Assembly: GCA_951799425.1 (NCBI GenBank)
Contig: OX637397.1
Span: 14,530,064-14,594,063, forward strand
Reading direction: 5' to 3'
DNA from: Ilex aquifolium
Lineage: Eukaryota; Streptophyta; Magnoliopsida; Aquifoliales; Aquifoliaceae
Length of the DNA: 64,000 nucleotides
Part shown: positions 10,979 through 21,700 of the stretch, in pieces
Layout of the letters: each line of letters starts with the position of its first letter
How positions within the stretch are numbered: position 1 is the first letter of the stretch
Notes under the pieces: model-generated
Database searches by the model: none
Told to the model about the DNA's origin: nothing
The model's input: the letters and a program-made list of their open reading frames with translations, nothing else
Position numbers and translations under genes: made by a program

Positions 10979-13914
10979 CTAACTGCTCTCGTGGTCGTCA
11001 TTCTCCTCCTCGGCATCCTCTGAACCTCCATCACACTCAAGCGCCTCAGTCGCCACAAAGACTGAAACATCAATATTGGGGTAGACAGCGGAAATCTTTC
11101 CCCGAAGCTCCTCATAGCCGTCAATGAAAGCTTCGGCAGTGCCATACTTCAGGTCCGCCTCAGCCCGGGAAGCTCTCTCTTGAGCAGTCTTCACAACTGC
11201 CTCTGCGGTAGCCTCTCTGAGCATGGCCCTCTCGCGGGTCTTTGCAAGCTCAGCCTCGAGTTTGGCCACCCGCCCATGGGTCGTTGAAAACTCAGCCTCT
11301 CTGAGCATGGCCCTCTCGCGGGTCTCTGCAAGCTCAGCCTCGAGTTTTGCCACCCTCCCATGGGTCGTTGAAAACTCAGCCTCTTTGAGCATGGCCCTCT
11401 CGCGGGTCTCTGCAAGCTCAGCCTCAAGCTTGGCCACCCTCCCATGGGTCGCCGAAAACTCAACTTGGGTCTTTGCAAGCTCAGCCTCACTGAGCGTGGC
11501 CCTCTCACGGATCTCAACAAGCTCATCCTCGAGCCTGGCCACCCTCCCATGGCTCGCCAAAAGCTCAGCCTCAAGACCAGTCGCCCTCTTGTCAAAAGCA
11601 CTCCCAGCAGCTTCAAGTTCTGTGATCCTCCCCTGAGCAGCTAGAAGTTCATTTTTCACAACTTCATGGGTTTGCTTCAACTGGTGATAAAGGAGGGTCC
11701 TTGCAAACATACACATAGATGCTGTTGAGGCCTGGAAAAAAAAAAACAAAAGGCAAAAAGATGTCAGAAATGTATGAGAGGAAGGGAGGAAAGGGAGATA
11801 ATAAACCCTTACCTGAGTCCAACTTTCCAAGTAAGAGCGGAGAATTCTATCGGTGCCCATGGAACCGAGCTCGGTCACATCCCTGGAACACACAAACTTC
11901 CCAATCCGATCCCTAATGAGCGGCAGGTTACCCAGCATAGAGATACCCTGAGAATGTATCCCAGAAGAAGTCCCCACAGGAGAAGATGGAGGGAAAATAG
12001 AAGGTGCAGCCGATAGGAGAAACTCCGGAGTAAGAGGTACAACTGAGGGTGTAGGCACCACTGGAGGGGGCACTGGACCAAAGGGAGCCCTAGGAATCAC
12101 TAGAGGAGTTGATTGAGGAGAGCTCCCCTCGGGCGGTACCATTGGAGATGTCACTTGGGAGACCTGGCCCGTCTTCATCATCTCAGGGACCCTTGCCACC
12201 TTGGGAAGAGGAGGACTCCTACCAGAGAGGAGAGACCCAATCGCCTCCCTATCTATTGCTGCAAATAAATAAAGTGTTAAAAAAAAAAAAAAAGGTACGA
12301 GATTAAAAGAAGGTACGAGATGGTCAACTCACTTTTTCTCTTCAAAGAGGAGCCGCCAGACTTAGGGGTGGCACGAACTCCGGGCATGAGGACTCCAATA
12401 TCTTTTTCAGGATAAGCCTTCACCGCCTGCAGTTTCCACTCTTGACCCTTGGAAAGCACAATAGGATCTGCAAAAGGGATGATGAGTAAAATACAGGAAA
12501 CACACAAAAGAGTTAAAACAAGTATGAAGCTTACCAAGCTCTTTGGGGGTACTCCATCCCCGTAGTACCGAAGCTCTATCGGCCTCAGCAGCCCATTCTC
12601 CACCGACAAATAGAAAACGGGATTTCCAAGTTCCACAGTTGGACTTCAGTCCAGTGATCAGCTTGTCTCTCGTTGAAAAGTAATACCAACCCCGATTGGG
12701 AGCAGGGGTCTCGCTCAGAGTATAAGCTCCATGAAACTCCTTCGGAGAGGCATCCTCATGGTGCACTTTTTTCCACAACACCAAAAAGCATAGCAGAACT
12801 CTCCAGCCGTTGGGTGACAATCGCCCCGGGGAGAGTGAAAAATATTCGAGGATGCGACAGATAGGAGGGGACATGGGAAGTCGGAGCCCAGCCTCAAACA
12901 TCTCCTCATAAACAACAATATCCCCAGAAGAGTCATCAGAGGCGGGCTCATCCATCTCGGCCCGACGACATAACACAGTCAGAGGAATATGGTAGGTGGA
13001 AACAATCCGCGAAATATCATCTGAAGTTAAAGTACTAAAGATAGTATATACCTTGGACCCATCGTCAACTATTTTGCTTCTGTATTTTTTCTTACGGAGG
13101 CTCTGAAGAGTTTGACCTTGAGTAGCTACATTCCGAGGAACGGGATCATCACCAACACAAGTGTCAGGTCCACCACAGGCACTAAGTGCAGCTCCTTGCT
13201 CATCCAAAGCCCCGACCTCGCCAAAAATCCTCAAACAAGCACCCAAAACGCGCCCAGACAGCTCGCCCAGACAGTCCGCGCGCCCAGGCAGTCCGCGCGC
13301 CCAGACAGCGCGCCCAGGCAGTCCGCGCGCCCAGGCAGAACGCCCGGACAGTCCGCGCGACCAGACAGCGCGCCCAGGCAGTCCGCACGCCCAGATCCGG
13401 CCTGGACAGTCTGCTCGCCCGCTTGGCTTCCCAAGGCAGCCTATTCGCTCACCTGGACAGCCTGTTTGCTCGCTTGGACAGCAGGGACAGCCTGTTTGCT
13501 CTCCTGGACAGCAGGGACAGCCTGTTTGCTCGCCTGGACAGCAGGGACAGCCTGCTCAGCACGACGAGCAGCCTGCCTTGTTCGCCTCTCCACAGCAGCT
13601 ACACGATCAGGCAGCACACCCAAGCTGTCCAGCCCTTTTCCTTGCTCACCTAAATCACCCAAATCACCCCCAAAAAGGGAGCCTAACACTTCTTTCTCGT
13701 GCACAACCGGCGCACTCCCAGCAACACCTAATGGCCCCTCCATTCCACCACCATGGCCATCTTCTCTCAAGCTCCCACTTCGGTCATTAACGTCTCCTTC
13801 TTCTTCAATAACAGTGGGTATTTGCTTTTCTTGTTCCACAACCGACATGGCCTCCAAATGCTCAAACTCAAGAAAGTCAAAACTTGGTCCCCAAAGAATT
13901 TCAGAAAAGTTCAC
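10979..13914 (-). CDS. E1 antisense multi-exon gene: Transposase_28-like domain plus long coiled coil
   Basis: Reading the minus strand, I infer exons 13914-13453, about 13246 or higher to 12535, 12467-12333, 12258-11813 and 11731-10979. The last three introns (67, 74 and 81 nt) all have GT...AG ends with pyrimidine-rich 3' parts, and every splice keeps the frame (G|AT, A|CA and phase 0). Exon 1 ends at CCAG|GTGAGC; its acceptor lies in a repeat and is not resolved. The second exon contains EMFEAGLRLPM and LSPNGWRVLLCFLVL, typical of the plant 'putative gypsy type transposon' domain (Pfam Transposase_28). The last exon is a heptad-rich coiled coil with repeats such as HGRVAKLEAELAETRERA. From 13246 the product is about 681 residues, more with exon 1. 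No in-frame stop occurs, unlike gag-pol. Function is unknown; antisense extra genes are known in the Tat lineage (for example Grande). Confidence 0.72.
11218..11540 (-). repeat. 84-bp tandem repeat in the coiled-coil exon
   Basis: Three near-identical 84-bp units (from about 11218) plus a degenerate fourth encode 28-residue repeats on the minus strand. 28 is four heptads, so the repeat extends a continuous coiled coil without breaking its register. E2 carries an unrelated-length 78-bp array (26 residues) in the equivalent place. Confidence 0.85.
13225..13560 (-). repeat. GC-rich CGCCCAG array and 30-bp repeat near exon 1 of the antisense gene
   Basis: Two adjoining arrays. 13250-13400 is built of CGCGCCCAGACAG/CGCGCCCAGGCAGTC units. 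13440-13550 has three units of a 30-bp repeat (CCTGTTTGCTCGC, then TGGACAGCAGGGACAG) that encode AVPAVQASKQ on the minus strand. The exon 1 donor falls at the edge of the second array, and the missing acceptor probably lies in or next to the first. Repeat-length change here could have altered the splice structure. Confidence 0.75.
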
Positions 13915-13973
13915 CTTTATGTCTCAATGGAGTGGGTGAGGTGAATGAATGAGCAAGAAGGAAGGAAATTTCC

Positions 13974-13981
13974 TATTTATA
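13974..13981 (-). promoter_or_regulatory. TATA box of the antisense gene
   Basis: On the minus strand the sequence reads GGTATAAATAGG, a near-perfect plant TATA box, 60 bp upstream of the ATG at 13914 with a CT-rich leader between (TTCCTTCCTTCTTGCTC). It lies inside the element, not in the LTR, so the antisense gene would have its own promoter. Confidence 0.65.
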
Positions 13982-13984
13982 CCT

Positions 13985-14507
13985 AGGGTTTTTTCAAATC
14001 CAATTGAAGGAGGGAAAAAGGAAAAACAAAAAGGCCCAAACCCAAAACCAAGGGCTCTTCAAGAATGAAAAGAAGGAAGTAGAAGAAGGAGTATAGCTAA
14101 TGGAGTTCCGAAAAGAAAAAAAAAAAAATCGGATTTAAAAGGGGTTATTTTGATAGTAACTCCGAACGGGACGGGTAATATGTCAAAACTGAAGCTCTCG
14201 ACGAGCCGAGCAAAACTCATTCCCGTTGGCAATGAGTTTTTCAAAAAAAGGTCAAAAAAGGCTTAGAAACAAGTATTTTGACCTCCCAAAGTTTCAGAAA
14301 AAAAAAAAAAAAAAGAAATTTTGCTGCTCGCCCAGGACATTGCCTCCTCGCCTAAGACACCACCAGCTTGCCCAAAAGCTGTCTGAAACGGACATGTTCT
14401 GGCCTTCCGAAGTTTTTCCAGTTTGGTCGGTCAACCGAAAAATCAAAACTCAAAATTGAATGCCCTCCTTTCCAAGTTCCGTTAGACGCAGGGCATTGGA
14501 GGGCAAA
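13985..14507 (+). other. E1 3' noncoding region and polypurine tract
   Basis: Noncoding DNA with CTCGCC repeats near 14325-14370 and, directly before the 3' LTR, GCATTGGAGGGCAAA (14493-14507), the polypurine-tract position. E2 (27303-27319) and E3 (40198-40211) have matching tracts at the same place. A run of A at 14299-14314 is a simple repeat. Confidence 0.6.
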
Positions 14508-15103
14508 TGATGGGTCAGGCCCAAATGACCAAACTCATGTGGAAAACCCAAGTCTGTCGAAAGGCCCAAGTTTATAAGAAGACTCAACATACACTATGAG
14601 GTCCAAGCCGGTCAAAGTCCCTCAAGGAGCTACGTCATCATGGTTAACTTCAAGGGAACATCCAAGAGCCTCACCCCTTGCCACTTGGAGAGAGTCAACT
14701 TTCCCTCAAGCATTGACCGAGTCTTTTGGAGCTCCCCTGCCCGTTGAGAAGAGGAGGGGTCGCCGAACCATTATTTACTATTAAAATCTTCTTAGTCCGT
14801 TGAGACCCCCTGCCTACCTGATTAATACCCATTATGAGGCAACCACTATAAAGTGTAAGTTTCCCCATCACTTGAGGGACATCTGACAAAAACCCGAAGC
14901 TCATCTTTCTCTCTTGTAATTCCCTGATCTCCTTACCTGAGTTAATAAACTTCCCGGCGAACTTAGCCATTGAAAGTGGACGTAGGTCTCGTTGACCGAA
15001 CCACTATAATCCTTGTGTTGTTCTTGTCTTTCCTCTACTTATTATTACTGCATTTTATACTATTACTTGACTGTGGTGTGCAAACCAATTTTGTGCATCA
15101 TCA
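14508..15103 (+). repeat. E1 3' LTR (596 bp)
   Basis: Matches the 5' LTR over its whole length apart from 4 substitutions (near the start twice, in CGGCGAAC, and in GTGCAAACC near the end) and an extra T in CACCCCTTGCC. Same TATA and AATAAA positions. Confidence 0.95.
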
Positions 15104-15108
15104 ATTGC
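15104..15108. repeat. target-site duplication ATTGC, right copy (E1)
   Basis: Identical to 4052-4056. Confidence 0.93.
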
Positions 15109-15124
15109 AATAGAAAAGTGGTGA

Positions 15125-15470
15125 CCAATTCATGGTTCAAGGTCACGGTATTGGCCATCAATTCGGAGAGCTTTGAGACACATCGATCGCGACATCCGTA
15201 TCGAGCAATACGGTTTAGAAGAAAATATTGAACATGATGAGAAATTCAGGACATATCGCGATATCGTGGAACTATATCGGTCAATTCGGTGATGATATTT
15301 TGGCGACTCGGGATTGAGTCGGATACAATTTGGACGACTCTGCCGAGTTGTGCGAGATTCGGAATTTATACGTATCGTGTAACGATATCGTTTTCGAAAG
15401 TGCCGAAACGGATACAACTCGATCGACTCGTACCGATATTAGCCGATACTTTGGACCATGGACCAACTAT
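15125..15470. other. CpG-rich noncoding segment
   Basis: About 32 CpG dinucleotides occur in roughly 340 bp, about twice the number expected from its base composition, in a genome background that is CpG-poor. Most are in (A/T)TCG, CGATAT and CGACTCG words. The frames across it have no recognisable product. It could be a family of CG-rich transposon, or young DNA not yet depleted by methylation. Confidence 0.5.
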
Positions 15471-15480
15471 CTAGAAAATT

Positions 15481-16079
15481 TTATGTATGATATGCAGAAG
15501 CCTAGGGTAAAGGTCAATGTAATATAAATATAAATATAAATATGTGTATTGCCAGTCCTATTCTTTCCGCACACAAAAGCAACATTGTTCTGGTTAAGGC
15601 AAGATACATAATTTGAAAAGGTTTTTAGGCGATTATTCTAGGGTTATACGTGTATTTTGAGTAATTTGTATTAAAAAATTAGTAAATTTAGTTGAGTTTG
15701 CCTTGCATATAATTCCGAAAGCCTTCATAACCGCTTTTGACCTAAAAAAACCATTTTGAAAGGCTTTTTCGAAACTATTTTTATCGGTTTTTTTACGGAT
15801 CTTGTATAACTTTTTAATTTATTATATTTATAAAAAAAATTAAAATTCATATTTTGAGAACTATTAGACACAATCTATACATACATGTGATTATTATTAT
15901 TTTTTTTTGACATAAAAAGCAAAAAAGTTTTTCCAAAAGGACTTTATCAACTCTTTTGAGAATACCCCAAATAGTTCCAACAATTTTTTAGAAGCTGATT
16001 TTTTTACTAGATTTCAAAATTCTATTTCACACCCAAAAAAGTCAGTTCTAAACCGTCTACCATATCTAAGTTCAAACTA
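15481..16079. other. AT-rich noncoding
   Basis: No gene seen. A short ATAAATATAAAT microsatellite lies at about 15525-15542. Confidence 0.35.
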
Positions 16080-16440
16080 ACTGAAATTTTGTTCAAAACT
16101 CAATTTGAACATTGGAAAACTCAACTCAGACTTTTGAAACTATCAGATTGTATTCGAAGTGCGTTTGGTTGGCCTGTTTCAGATTTACAAATTAGACAGA
16201 GACAAGTTTTCTGTGGTGAAAACAATGTAAACTCTTAACCACTTAAAAGACTTAAATTTCATCATTTAATCTCTATATGCCACTTAGCGACTCCCATCCT
16301 CTGTACATTAGAAATTAGTTTTTATTTCATCAAGTACCCTTAGAAATAAGTTAAATACATGGGTATTCATCAACTGCTTTTAGGTGTGTAATTCTCACTT
16401 CTCTAGTTGCTTTGGATTAAAAAATGGGTGACCACATGGG
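16080..16440. repeat. second partial copy of repeat A
   Basis: Resembles 3130-3480 and 4020-4051 in the same order, and at its right end continues TTGCTTTGGATT...GGTGACCA, equivalent to the two flanks of E1 joined together. This is an approximate empty-site paralogue of the E1 insertion. Confidence 0.55.
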
Positions 16441-16444
16441 GGGC

Positions 16445-16447
<3 letters not shown>

Positions 16448-16473
<26 letters not shown>
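16448..16473. repeat. C26 homopolymer tract
   Basis: An uninterrupted run of 26 C, preceded by GGGGGGCACT. Length in such runs is unreliable in any assembly. Confidence 0.9.
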
Positions 16474-16479
<6 letters not shown>

Positions 16480-17509
16480 GGACTACTTTAGATGAGGATT
16501 TATAAAATTATTTTATACATTATATTTACCCTACTAAATTTTTGAAAATTGTAATAATAGTTCTAGTCTTTTCTTTTTTCAATAAATTAGTGGATTACTA
16601 ACCCTCTAAAATAAATGTTAGTTTTGGATTGAGTCAATGATCTATTTGTATATTGACGAAAATACAATATTTTTCTTTATCTAACACAATATTTGTTACT
16701 TTTTAAGAACAATTTTTAGTTTTCATTTATCATATTTTTAGTAATAATAGTCTATAATTTAATAAAATACGATTATATATATAAAAGATAAAAGGTTGTA
16801 ACCTAAAAAAATTTCAAACTATTTTGAATAGGAAATTTCTCTATAAAATTGATAATGATCTCAACTAAATAAATAATAATTTTATTACGGACTTGTGATT
16901 GCGCACATTTATAGAAAATTAGTGAAAAATTAATTTACATTTAATTAATATACAAGATTTTAGAGATTTTAAAAAAAAATTATATTTTATTGAAATATAA
17001 TTAGGTTAAAATGTACTAAAAAAATTATTTTGTGCCATTTTGTTAGGATTTTGTTTCGGTTAAATAAAAATTGAATTTACTATTTCACAATAATTTTGTC
17101 TTGATTCTTACTTTTTTTTCATTTTTGAACTGAATTTTTTTGTATCAATTTCAGCTAAATATTTTTTTGTATCAGTTATATTTTTGCTCTCCTCATAGAT
17201 ATTCCTGGCTCCGCCCTGCCAATATACATTATTTTTTGGCATTTTTTATATCAAATGGACTTCATGTATCAAATATAATATAATAAATATAAATATATTA
17301 TATAGTGTGATTGGTTATGAGGAAAAAAATTAAAGTGCTTAATTAAAGTGCTCATCCTGAATAAATTTTTTGGCTCCGCTCTTGGGTGACCATATTTATC
17401 TATTATAAATAAATAAACATTATCTATGATAAGAAGCCTATAAGCCTATTATACATCGAGCGCACTCCAATATAAATATGTATAAATATTGAGGCATAAC
17501 ATAAAGCAA
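16480..17509. other. AT-rich noncoding, transposon-like
   Basis: No coding content. CTGGCTCCGCCCTGCC (about 17207) and TTGGCTCCGCTCTTGGG (about 17369) are phrases I associate with plant transposon relics, but no termini are defined. Confidence 0.3.
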
Positions 17510-17700
17510 CATCGCACGTTAGGTTCATGAAACATATGAAGAGAACAACAACGTTGTTTTGAGTCAACACTGTGTATGCATGTTTTGACTCTTCAACTCC
17601 ATGGAAAACATAAGCTATTAACCGAGGTGCTACTTCTTTTTGACAACACGCTTAGTTTCCATTTTAAGCTTTGAACTATAGAAACTTAAACAAATTAACA
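17510..17700. repeat. repeat B, inverted partner at 56650-56825
   Basis: AGCAACATCGCACGTTAGG, CATGAAACATATG, AACAACGTTGTT and TCTTTTTGACAACACGCTTAG recur in order on the opposite strand at 56825-56650. See the inverted-duplication finding. Confidence 0.65.
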
Positions 17701-18423
17701 CACTGCTTCGTATCTTAATGTTCTGGCTTCAATGCAACCAATGTATTAATTGTGAGTTCCAATGTTAGATTAAAATTCTCAACTAGTGCCTAACCCTGTT
17801 TTCGTAAACGTCAATAGAATTATACCAAATTACATAAACTCTCAAGTTGGTTGTTTTTATTTCCCTTTTTGATTGTTCAACGCACAATACATTCACAAGA
17901 TACACAACAATGTTCAAAACTAGCCTAAAGTTGTATGACACACTATTCTGCAAGTTTGAAAAATTAGAATTTACGTACTCTGACAACCCAAAAGACTAGG
18001 TCTTTGTACAAGTGTAACAAGGACTAAAGCTTGCTCATCATAACCTTCTCCATCCTATTCCTTGTTTTGTTGTTCATTTGGTGTGAATCACATCTTTCCC
18101 ATTAGATGGTCTAAATATTTTTCCAAGGATCTAGTTGGATATGATAGTGTTTAGCATAAAATGAATTGACCAACAATGTTCACACTCGGTTTAGAATTAA
18201 GCATAATGTTATTTTCTTCATGTATATATGCAATGCTTACTGGAAACTGTAAGGTTTTCACAACTTGTAGAAATTAAACCTAAACTGAGGTGACTCACAA
18301 ACACTTTACTCTTCTTCAATTAGCAATAAGTTTGATGTCATAAGTGTATAGCAAGAAGCTTGCCTAAAAATTGCAGCTACGATATCAATTCTTTTCTTTT
18401 CTTTTTTTTTATTTGAACACTTA
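17701..18423. other. noncoding, nothing recognised
   Basis: AT-rich DNA; the minus-strand frame at 17783-17986 has no recognisable domain. Confidence 0.3.
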
Positions 18424-19038
18424 GGGATCGTTTGATTGCAGTATTGAAGAATGGATTACAGAGTCATAACAGATTAAAACTTTCTAATCCAACTTTATAC
18501 AATATTTGGTTGCAAAAAACACATGACTCGTTTGATAGATGTATTATTAGTGGATTAAATATTAGATTGTACTATTATTTATTTAATCGGGTCTAATATT
18601 TTGTTTGATAGACAAATTTGATACCGTATTAATTTAAAAAACGTATACGATCGTATATTTATTGTATATTTTTTAATATCATACACTTGTATTATGGAGG
18701 TATTTTAATACCACCAGGAGATGTGGTATTATAATCCAACTCAAATGTATGTATAATCTCACAACAGATAAAACTAAGTTATAATCAACGTAACAAACAC
18801 TGATTGAAAGTATTTTTGTTAATTCAGCAGTAATACGTTAAAATAATTTCCTAACCAAACAACGGTTTTGATTAAATAATTACTATTCAACGTTTATATC
18901 ATGTATTATCAAACACTATATAAAATTACGTATTATTCTAATATTCCATTTAATCTTGTTTTTCGTCCATCTTTATTGTATTAGATTAAATTCTTTTATT
19001 CAATCCATCCATTTTTAATACGACAATTAAACAAGCCC
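18424..19038. mobile_element. MITE with imperfect terminal inverted repeats
   Basis: The left end GGGATCGTTTGATTGCAGTA and the reverse complement of the right end GGGCTTGTTTAATTGTCGTA match over about 34 bp with scattered differences. It is 615 bp, AT-rich and noncoding. TTA precedes the left end, but ACT follows the right end, so the target duplication is not confirmed. Harbinger- or hAT-type MITEs share this look. Confidence 0.6.
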
Positions 19039-19726
19039 ACTCTGTATTATATATAGTCTTATTTCAAATTCTTATCCAAATAATACACTTCTTATCGTGC
19101 TAGCAATGTCACGTAGCGTAACCGTCTACTAATAAATGTACAAATAAGCAAGTGAGTCCCACAAAATTAAATAACGACTCATCTATGTAATAAATAACTA
19201 CCTCCATGTAGGACAATGAGGTCTATTTTTTCTATTTTTTGGTTTTCTTATTGGATGGTTACATCACGTGATAATACTGACGTTATATAACCATTACACC
19301 ACGTGTTCTATTTTTTCTCCCCCCCAACCCACAAAAAAATAATATTAAAATTCGTATCATTGATGATATACATCAGTAGATCACTATTTCAATAAATAAT
19401 TAAGCATTATAATTTTGACTTATTCATCTACAGCAGAAAGCACTCAGTGTCCTAAAGAGAAACCTAATAGAACCCCAATAGTAGAACAAATATAAGAAAT
19501 CACACCTTACTTTTAGCAAGGATTGACACATTAACTTATTCAGTTGGTTGAAAAATCAAACCATTGGGATGTTTCTTTTTTTTTTTTTTTTTGATATTTG
19601 GATGTTTCTTTTTAATTACTTGTGGGAATTTCTACGAAAATGTTACTTATCTGTGTATAAAACCCAAAGGGCAATTCACTGCATAAATAACGCACAAAAG
19701 TCCGTGTTTTTATAAGTCTTTTGAGA
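19039..19726. other. noncoding
   Basis: No gene seen. A T-run at 19577-19592 is the only simple repeat. Confidence 0.3.
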
Positions 19727-19961
19727 AATGTTATTGGGACTTAATTTTGAGACATAATTTGAGAATATAATAATTGTGTTCATTAGATTATCAGTAAGCC
19801 CTAATATTAAATGTACTACACTATCAATTCAACGGTCACAATGTATGATAATTGTGACTATTAGATTATCAATAACTTTCAACATTAAATACACTACGCG
19901 ATCAATCTAATGATCACAATACATTATGTCCCTAGACTTTAAATTATATCCTATTAGCATT
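19727..19961. mobile_element. small MITE with AATGTTATTGGG-type end and internal duplication
   Basis: The left end AATGTTATTGGGACTTAATTT is imperfectly mirrored by the right end (reverse complement AATGCTAATAGGATATAATTT). Inside, an 80-85-bp segment beginning ATTGTG(T/A)...ATTAGATTATCA is tandemly duplicated at about 19772-19922. Elements at 58999 and 55594, and a truncated one near 36937, start with similar words. Confidence 0.45.
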
Positions 19962-20186
19962 AGTGAAGTCTTAAGCCTTACAAGTAACTGCCAAAAGTGT
20001 TGTAGAAACCTTTGAATGGGTTTAACATACAAGGTGACACTGCCATGTGGTACGGCACACCCAACGAGACGTTGCCACAAACTAATTTCTAAGACACAAC
20101 TTGATTTTTCCAAAAAAAATCTAACAAATTAATAAGTGGCCATCATTCATTAAAATATACAATATTTTATTAGTAACATACACCAA

Positions 20187-21087
20187 GGGCATGTTTGTTT
20201 GAAGGATAATGGTGGTATAAATAGGTGGGATTAAAGAAAATAGTACGTAGGACCCAATAATACTTTTGTTTTGTTTGCCTTTTTTTGTGTGGTACTATTT
20301 TTTTGGTCGCAATACCGACCCGCTCACTACAATCACCAAAACCCATATACATGGACTTATATAATACCACCTACGAGGTGGTATTATTTTTTGGGTTTTG
20401 GCCACCAACGGTATTAAAAAGATTAATGACTAAATTACCCTTCGGTCTTTAATGTTAGTATGAGATTTGACCACCAAATATTTTTTGTTTTTTAAATTTA
20501 TTAATTTTTGTAAAAAAAAATTGTAATTTTGAATTTTTTCCTTATATTATGTTTAAGTGTACGGTATCAGCGGTTTTTTTTTATTTTTAATTTTTTTTTA
20601 AAAAAATTATATTTAATTTTTTTCTTGTATTATGTTTAGGTGTACGGTGTCACCGAATTTTTTTTTTTTTAACAATTTTTTTCTGTACATACATCTGGAA
20701 CATCCATATATATCTCTTAATTTTTTTGTACGGTGTCATCGATTTATAGCATCAAATTCTTTATTTTTTATGTGGATTTTTTACATTATCCGGAATTTTT
20801 TTGGTATAGATTGTTATATCATGTATTATACCAAATATTGTGCAAAAGTGTTACACAAACGAAGTAATGAAATGAATGATGTTAACGGTAAAAATGTTTA
20901 TTTGTTATATAAGATGTGATATAATAGATGGTTGTTTGTGGGACCCACCATAGTATCTATTGAACTAACAAACATAGGAGAAGATTGTAATACTTTCTAT
21001 TACTGGTACTAATTTCCATTGGTATTGGAAATGTAAAGAATACATTTTTCAATACTATGTATAGCAATCCTCAAAACAAACATGTCC
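20187..21087. mobile_element. Harbinger-like MITE, 901 bp
   Basis: The left end GGGCATGTTTGTTTGAAGGAT and the reverse complement of the right end, GGACATGTTTGTTTTGAGGAT, are terminal inverted repeats. Three-base flanks CAA and TAA differ by one base and fit a 3-bp TWA-like target site. Inside, GTACGGTATCAGCGG/GTACGGTGTCACCGA phrases are repeated three times between T-rich tracts. No transposase is encoded. Confidence 0.7.
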
Positions 21088-21284
21088 TAATAGTAGGAAA
21101 ATATCTAAATGATATATCTAAACTCCTAGTAGGAAAATATCTTGTCATATTGATATACTAGTTATTTTCCGTGCCTGAAAGCATGAAGTAATAAAAAAAA
21201 TGGTTAATAATAAACATATTTGTATTCACACCGAAGATCAAATTACAAAGATAGAAGAGGGAGAAAAGAATTTAAATACCGATT

Positions 21285-21700
21285 ATAATGAGGGCGAGCG
21301 GTGGTAATGGTGGTGGGTGGCAGTCATGGTGGTGGAAGACGGTGATAGATAACGACGACCGATTGTAATGGTAGCAGCCTTGGGTGGCAATGGTGATGGT
21401 GGTGGTGGGACAGTAAGTGTGGTGGTGGTAAGAGTAACGGTGGGATAGTGACGGTGGTAATAAAGTGGCGGCAGTGGTGGTGGGTGTGGTGGTAGGGGGA
21501 ATGGTGGTGGTGGGACAGTGGGGGTGGTGGTGGGGCGATGGGGGTGGTGGTGATGGTTGTGGGGTGGCGACAATTGTAGTGGTGGTGGTGGCTATTATGG
21601 CAAATGTGGTGGTGTGGTGGCGGCGACGGTAGTGGTGGTTGGAGTAGTGGTGGTGGGGCGGTGGGGGTCGTGGTGGTGGTTGATCGGTTCCAAACACTAC
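21285..21700. repeat. GGT/GTG-rich minisatellite
   Basis: About 400 bp built of GGTGGTGG, GTGGTGGTAA and GGCGACGG words. The minus strand would read as a His/Pro/Thr-rich frame with no gene-like features, so this is treated as a simple repeat. Confidence 0.8.

Larger units (their letters stand above)
4057..15103 (+). mobile_element. E1: complete Ty3/gypsy LTR retrotransposon, Tat lineage, 11.05 kb
   Basis: A full element: LTR (4057-4651), primer binding site, gag, pol in the order PR-RT-RNaseH-tether-second RNase H-integrase, a long 3' region with an antisense gene, a purine tract and the 3' LTR (14508-15103), flanked by ATTGC duplications. The second RNase H and the CHHC-type Gag zinc knuckle are hallmarks of the Tat lineage. 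The two LTRs differ by 4 substitutions and one 1-bp indel by my count (about 0.7%), so insertion is recent. Gag-pol is one frame with six in-frame stops and no frameshift, so this copy is not autonomous. It inserted into a dispersed repeat (see 3481 and 16080). Confidence 0.95.

Noticed and set aside
13441-13914. Exon 1 of the antisense gene as a complete separate gene of 157 codons
   Set aside because: Its stop lies just after a good donor site (CCAG|GTGAGC) and the downstream open frame carries the recognisable domain, so splicing is more likely, although the acceptor is unresolved.
18421-19041. TTA target duplication for the 615-bp MITE
   Set aside because: TTA is on the left only; the right flank is ACT.
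21272-21697. His/Pro/Thr-rich minus-strand protein
   Set aside because: It is the translation of a GGT/GTG simple repeat with a non-gene-like composition.
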